Assembly: GCA_902778985.1 (NCBI GenBank) | Contig: CACYZS010000045.1 | Span: forward strand, 1 to 7,953 | Source of the DNA: an uncultured Ruminococcus sp. | Lineage (GTDB): Bacteria; Bacillota; Clostridia; Oscillospirales; CAG-272 | DNA: 7,953 nt | Direction: 5' to 3' | Part shown: positions 5,968-7,953 of the stretch, piece after piece | How the letters are laid out: every line of letters starts with the position of its first letter | Position numbering within the stretch: the first letter of the stretch is position 1 | Notes under the pieces: generated by a model | What the model saw: only the letters and a program-made list of their open reading frames with translations | Told to the model about the DNA's origin: nothing | Database searches by the model: none | Program-made: the position numbers and the translations under genes

Positions 5968-7499
5968 TCCTTCGCTTACAGGACGGGATCAATCCCTATT
6001 ACGTCCAAACGCTCGGAATGGTCTTTTTCCCCGGGGCGAAGTTCGGGGAAAACGAGCAGGAAACGCCCGATAACCCGATCCTTTCGGTCACCTGCTCCCG
6101 CGAGGACGACGGAACCGCGGTAGCCCACGCGGAATTGACCTACCGAAACAAGACGGTCTCAGCCGACGAACGCGTTTCCCCCGACGATAATTTTCCCATT
6201 GACCGCGTCGACAAGATCGCGGTCGGTCGCGCCGTGTTCGGCGCGGGGAAACAGTATTTCGGGCATATTCCGCCGTGGGGGATCTTAACCGGCGTGCGTC
6301 CCTCGAAGGTCGCAACCGAGTTGCTCAATACCGGACACGGTATCCTTCGTTCGCGCCAGATCCTTCGCGACGAATACTTCTTAAACCCGCAGAAAGCGGC
6401 GCTCGCCGTGAGCGTGGCGGGGACCGAAATGCGTCTGTGCAAGAAACTGGATAGGAATCTGTGCAGCGTGTATATCTCAATCCCGTTCTGCCCGTCCCGG
6501 TGCGCTTACTGTTCCTTCGTATCCTATACTTCTCCGCGCCTTCTTTCCTTGATCCCGGATTATTTGAAGATGCTGGCGAAGGATCTTGCCTCCATGTTCG
6601 ATATGATCCGGAGACTCGGAAAGCGCGTCGCCACCGTCTATATCGGCGGGGGGACCCCCACGACCCTGTCGCCGTCGCAGTTGCGTTTTCTGCTCGGAGA
6701 GATCACAAAACAGGTCGATCCCGCGACGCTGATGGAGTTTACGCTTGAAGCCGGGCGTCCCGACACCATCACGAAGGAAAAACTGAAGATCGCGAAGGAA
6801 TACGGCGTCACAAGGATCAGCGTCAACCCGCAGACCCTCTCCGAGGAGATCTTGGAGTCGATCGGACGAAAGCACACCGTCGCAGACTTCTTCCGTGCGT
6901 ACGATATCGCGCAGGCGTCGGGGATCCGCGACGTCAACGTCGACCTGATCGCCGGACTTCCGGGCGATAACTTCGGCAACTTCTCGGCGGCGATCGACCG
7001 CGTGATCGAACTCGCGCCGACCAACCTGACGGTACATACCTTCTGCGTCAAACGCGCGGCGGACATTCTGCGCGAGAACAGCGGGGTGTATTCTCTCTCG
7101 GGCGGGGATGCCGTCAAGTGCGTTTCGTACTCGCAACTGAAGACCAAATTCGCGGGGTATAAGCCCTACTATATGTACCGACAGAAGAATACCGTCGGGA
7201 ACCTCGAAAACGTCGGATACGCCCTGGAAGGGCACGAGGGAATGTACAATATCTTCATGATGGAAGAACTGCACTCGATCTTCGGGATCGGTGCCGGCGC
7301 CGTCACGAAACTGGTCGATTACCGTCTCCCGAAGGAAGGGCGGTCGCGGATCGTCCGTCTCTTTACCCCGAAATACCCCTACGAATACCTGCGCGACGCC
7401 GACCGGATCCGTGATGGCGCCGCCGACGGGAGCGAATTGCCGCTACGAGAGAAGATCTTACGTTTCTTCTCGCCCGATCTGGACGGGGATCCGTCATAA
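5964..7499 (+). CDS. hemZ: HemZ, coproporphyrinogen III oxidase-like radical SAM protein
   Basis: This is a radical SAM enzyme of the HemN/HemW/HemZ group, usually annotated as oxygen-independent coproporphyrinogen III dehydrogenase. The start ATG 5964 (511 residues) is set by the AAAGGA site and the ATGA overlap with dtd; the length suits HemZ (about 500). The N-terminal ~165 residues are HemZ-specific and include WGILTGVRPSKVATELL. The radical SAM core follows, with the [4Fe-4S] cysteines C176, C180 and C183 in IPFCPSRCAYCSF, and GGGTPT (228-233) for SAM binding. The C-terminal part has YMYRQKN, GNLENVGY and GIGAGAV, typical of HemZ. The position after the third Cys+1 is Phe (CX3CX2CXF), as in the heme-binding HemW proteins, whereas genuine HemN has a fourth Cys there. 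The assignment to HemZ is firm, but the oxidase activity is unproven and a heme-chaperone-like role is possible. No other heme gene is in the window. Confidence 0.93.
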   Translation: MILRLQDGINPYYVQTLGMVFFPGAKFGENEQETPDNPILSVTCSREDDGTAVAHAELTYRNKTVSADERVSPDDNFPIDRVDKIAVGRAVFGAGKQYFGHIPPWGILTGVRPSKVATELLNTGHGILRSRQILRDEYFLNPQKAALAVSVAGTEMRLCKKLDRNLCSVYISIPFCPSRCAYCSFVSYTSPRLLSLIPDYLKMLAKDLASMFDMIRRLGKRVATVYIGGGTPTTLSPSQLRFLLGEITKQVDPATLMEFTLEAGRPDTITKEKLKIAKEYGVTRISVNPQTLSEEILESIGRKHTVADFFRAYDIAQASGIRDVNVDLIAGLPGDNFGNFSAAIDRVIELAPTNLTVHTFCVKRAADILRENSGVYSLSGGDAVKCVSYSQLKTKFAGYKPYYMYRQKNTVGNLENVGYALEGHEGMYNIFMMEELHSIFGIGAGAVTKLVDYRLPKEGRSRIVRLFTPKYPYEYLRDADRIRDGAADGSELPLREKILRFFSPDLDGDPS

Positions 7500-7528
7500 G
7501 CCAAGGCGATCCCGCATAGAATACGCAT
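7500..7528 (+). promoter_or_regulatory. Gap before the kinase gene with a -10-like box and no clear RBS
   Basis: These 29 nt separate the hemZ stop from ATG 7529. No purine-rich Shine-Dalgarno stands at the usual distance; the only one, AAGG (7503-7506), is 22 nt upstream of the ATG. TAGAAT (7517-7522) matches the sigma-A -10 box at 5 of 6 and ends 6 nt before the ATG. There is no recognisable -35 box at 17 nt (TCATAA). Promoter status is a guess; a leaderless start would fit the spacing. Confidence 0.2.
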
Positions 7529-7953
7529 ATGAAAAAAATCACGATAAACTTCAAAGACGAAGAGGAAAAGCGCGACCTCGTTCTGCGTGAGGACCGCGCG
7601 TTTCAGACGCGCATCGAGGACGCGGTTAATTCCCTTGGGTTTAACTATGACGTGCGCGTCGTTACGGTCGCGGGTCCGACCTGTTCGGGCAAAACCACGA
7701 CCGCCGAAATGCTCGACGCCGCGCTTGAAAAGAGCGGCAGACGCGTTCATACGATCTCCCTCGACGATTTCTTCCTCAGCCGCGCGGAACTGCTCGAACG
7801 CGCCGAGAAGACCGGCGCCGAAATCGACTTCGATTCGCCCGACACGCTCGATATGACGGCGCTGTCCCGGGTGATCGAGGCGGCGTTTTCAGGGGACCGG
7901 ATCCTCGTTCCGCGTTTCGATTTTCACGCGGGGAAGCGTAACGGGACGGTCGA
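7529..7953 (+). CDS. Uridine kinase-like nucleoside kinase (3' partial)
   Basis: This is a P-loop kinase of the uridine kinase/phosphoribulokinase superfamily, predicted to phosphorylate a nucleoside such as uridine or cytidine with ATP or GTP in pyrimidine salvage. The frame runs open off the right edge; 141 residues are visible. Residues 1-42 (from MKKITINFKDEEEKR) are a charged N-terminal piece I do not recognise. Then come a beta strand and Walker A, G49-PTCS-G54-K55-T56, in VVTVAGPTCSGKTT; the acidic pair D79-D80 in TISLDDFF, which in this family aligns with the catalytic and Mg2+-binding Asp; IDFDSPDTLD (about 99-108); and VPRFDFHAGKR (127-137), a family motif of the nucleoside-binding region. 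An in-frame TAG at 7517 makes ATG 7529 the first possible ATG start. The N-terminus is too short for the TGS domain fused to many clostridial uridine-kinase-like proteins. Substrate is inferred from family only. Confidence 0.88.
   Translation, partial: MKKITINFKDEEEKRDLVLREDRAFQTRIEDAVNSLGFNYDVRVVTVAGPTCSGKTTTAEMLDAALEKSGRRVHTISLDDFFLSRAELLERAEKTGAEIDFDSPDTLDMTALSRVIEAAFSGDRILVPRFDFHAGKRNGTV

Noticed and set aside
6477..7274. A 265-codon open frame on the - strand opposite hemZ
   Set aside because: Codon-bias shadow of hemZ in the same register, with no family resemblance.
7482..7495. Hairpin GACGG/CCGTC at the end of hemZ as a terminator
   Set aside because: The stem is only 5 bp and inside the coding sequence, and no U-tract follows.

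Overview
The window holds six genes, all on the + strand and packed end to end. They encode: the C-terminal part of a COG2509-type FAD-dependent oxidoreductase (cut by the left edge), the single-strand DNA exonuclease RecJ, a bifunctional RelA/SpoT-type (p)ppGpp synthetase/hydrolase, D-aminoacyl-tRNA deacylase (Dtd), the HemZ radical SAM protein, and the N-terminal part of a uridine-kinase-like nucleoside kinase (cut by the right edge). The gaps are 54, 21, 4, -4 (an ATGA overlap) and 29 nt. No intrinsic terminator (GC hairpin plus U-tract) is visible, so one polycistronic transcript is the simplest reading. No tRNA, rRNA, CRISPR array, insertion sequence or repeat family was seen, and no gap exceeds 300 bases.

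The organism is most likely a GC-rich, probably uncultured member of the Bacillota, class Clostridia. The grounds are the order recJ-rsh-dtd-hemZ, which is a familiar clostridial neighbourhood; the long RecJ with an extra C-terminal domain; the presence of HemZ; the long bifunctional RSH; and the COG2509 protein. Compared with the common clostridial arrangement, apt between recJ and rsh is absent. The genus cannot be named from this sequence.

Layout: 1-1004 FAD protein; 1005-1058 leader with an 8-bp palindrome and a small GNRA-loop hairpin; 1059-3254 recJ; 3276-5498 rsh; 5503-5967 dtd; 5964-7499 hemZ; 7529-7953 nucleoside kinase. Together they cover recombination and repair (RecJ), stringent-response signalling (RSH), translation quality control (Dtd), a heme- or radical-SAM-linked function (HemZ) and nucleotide salvage (kinase). 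These are core housekeeping and stress genes, not one pathway. I do not see a new biological system here. The points worth a second look are small: the unusual start context of the kinase, the structured recJ leader, a Lys-rich insert in RecJ, an SNFT variant of the Dtd active-site motif, and a HemW-like cysteine motif in HemZ.
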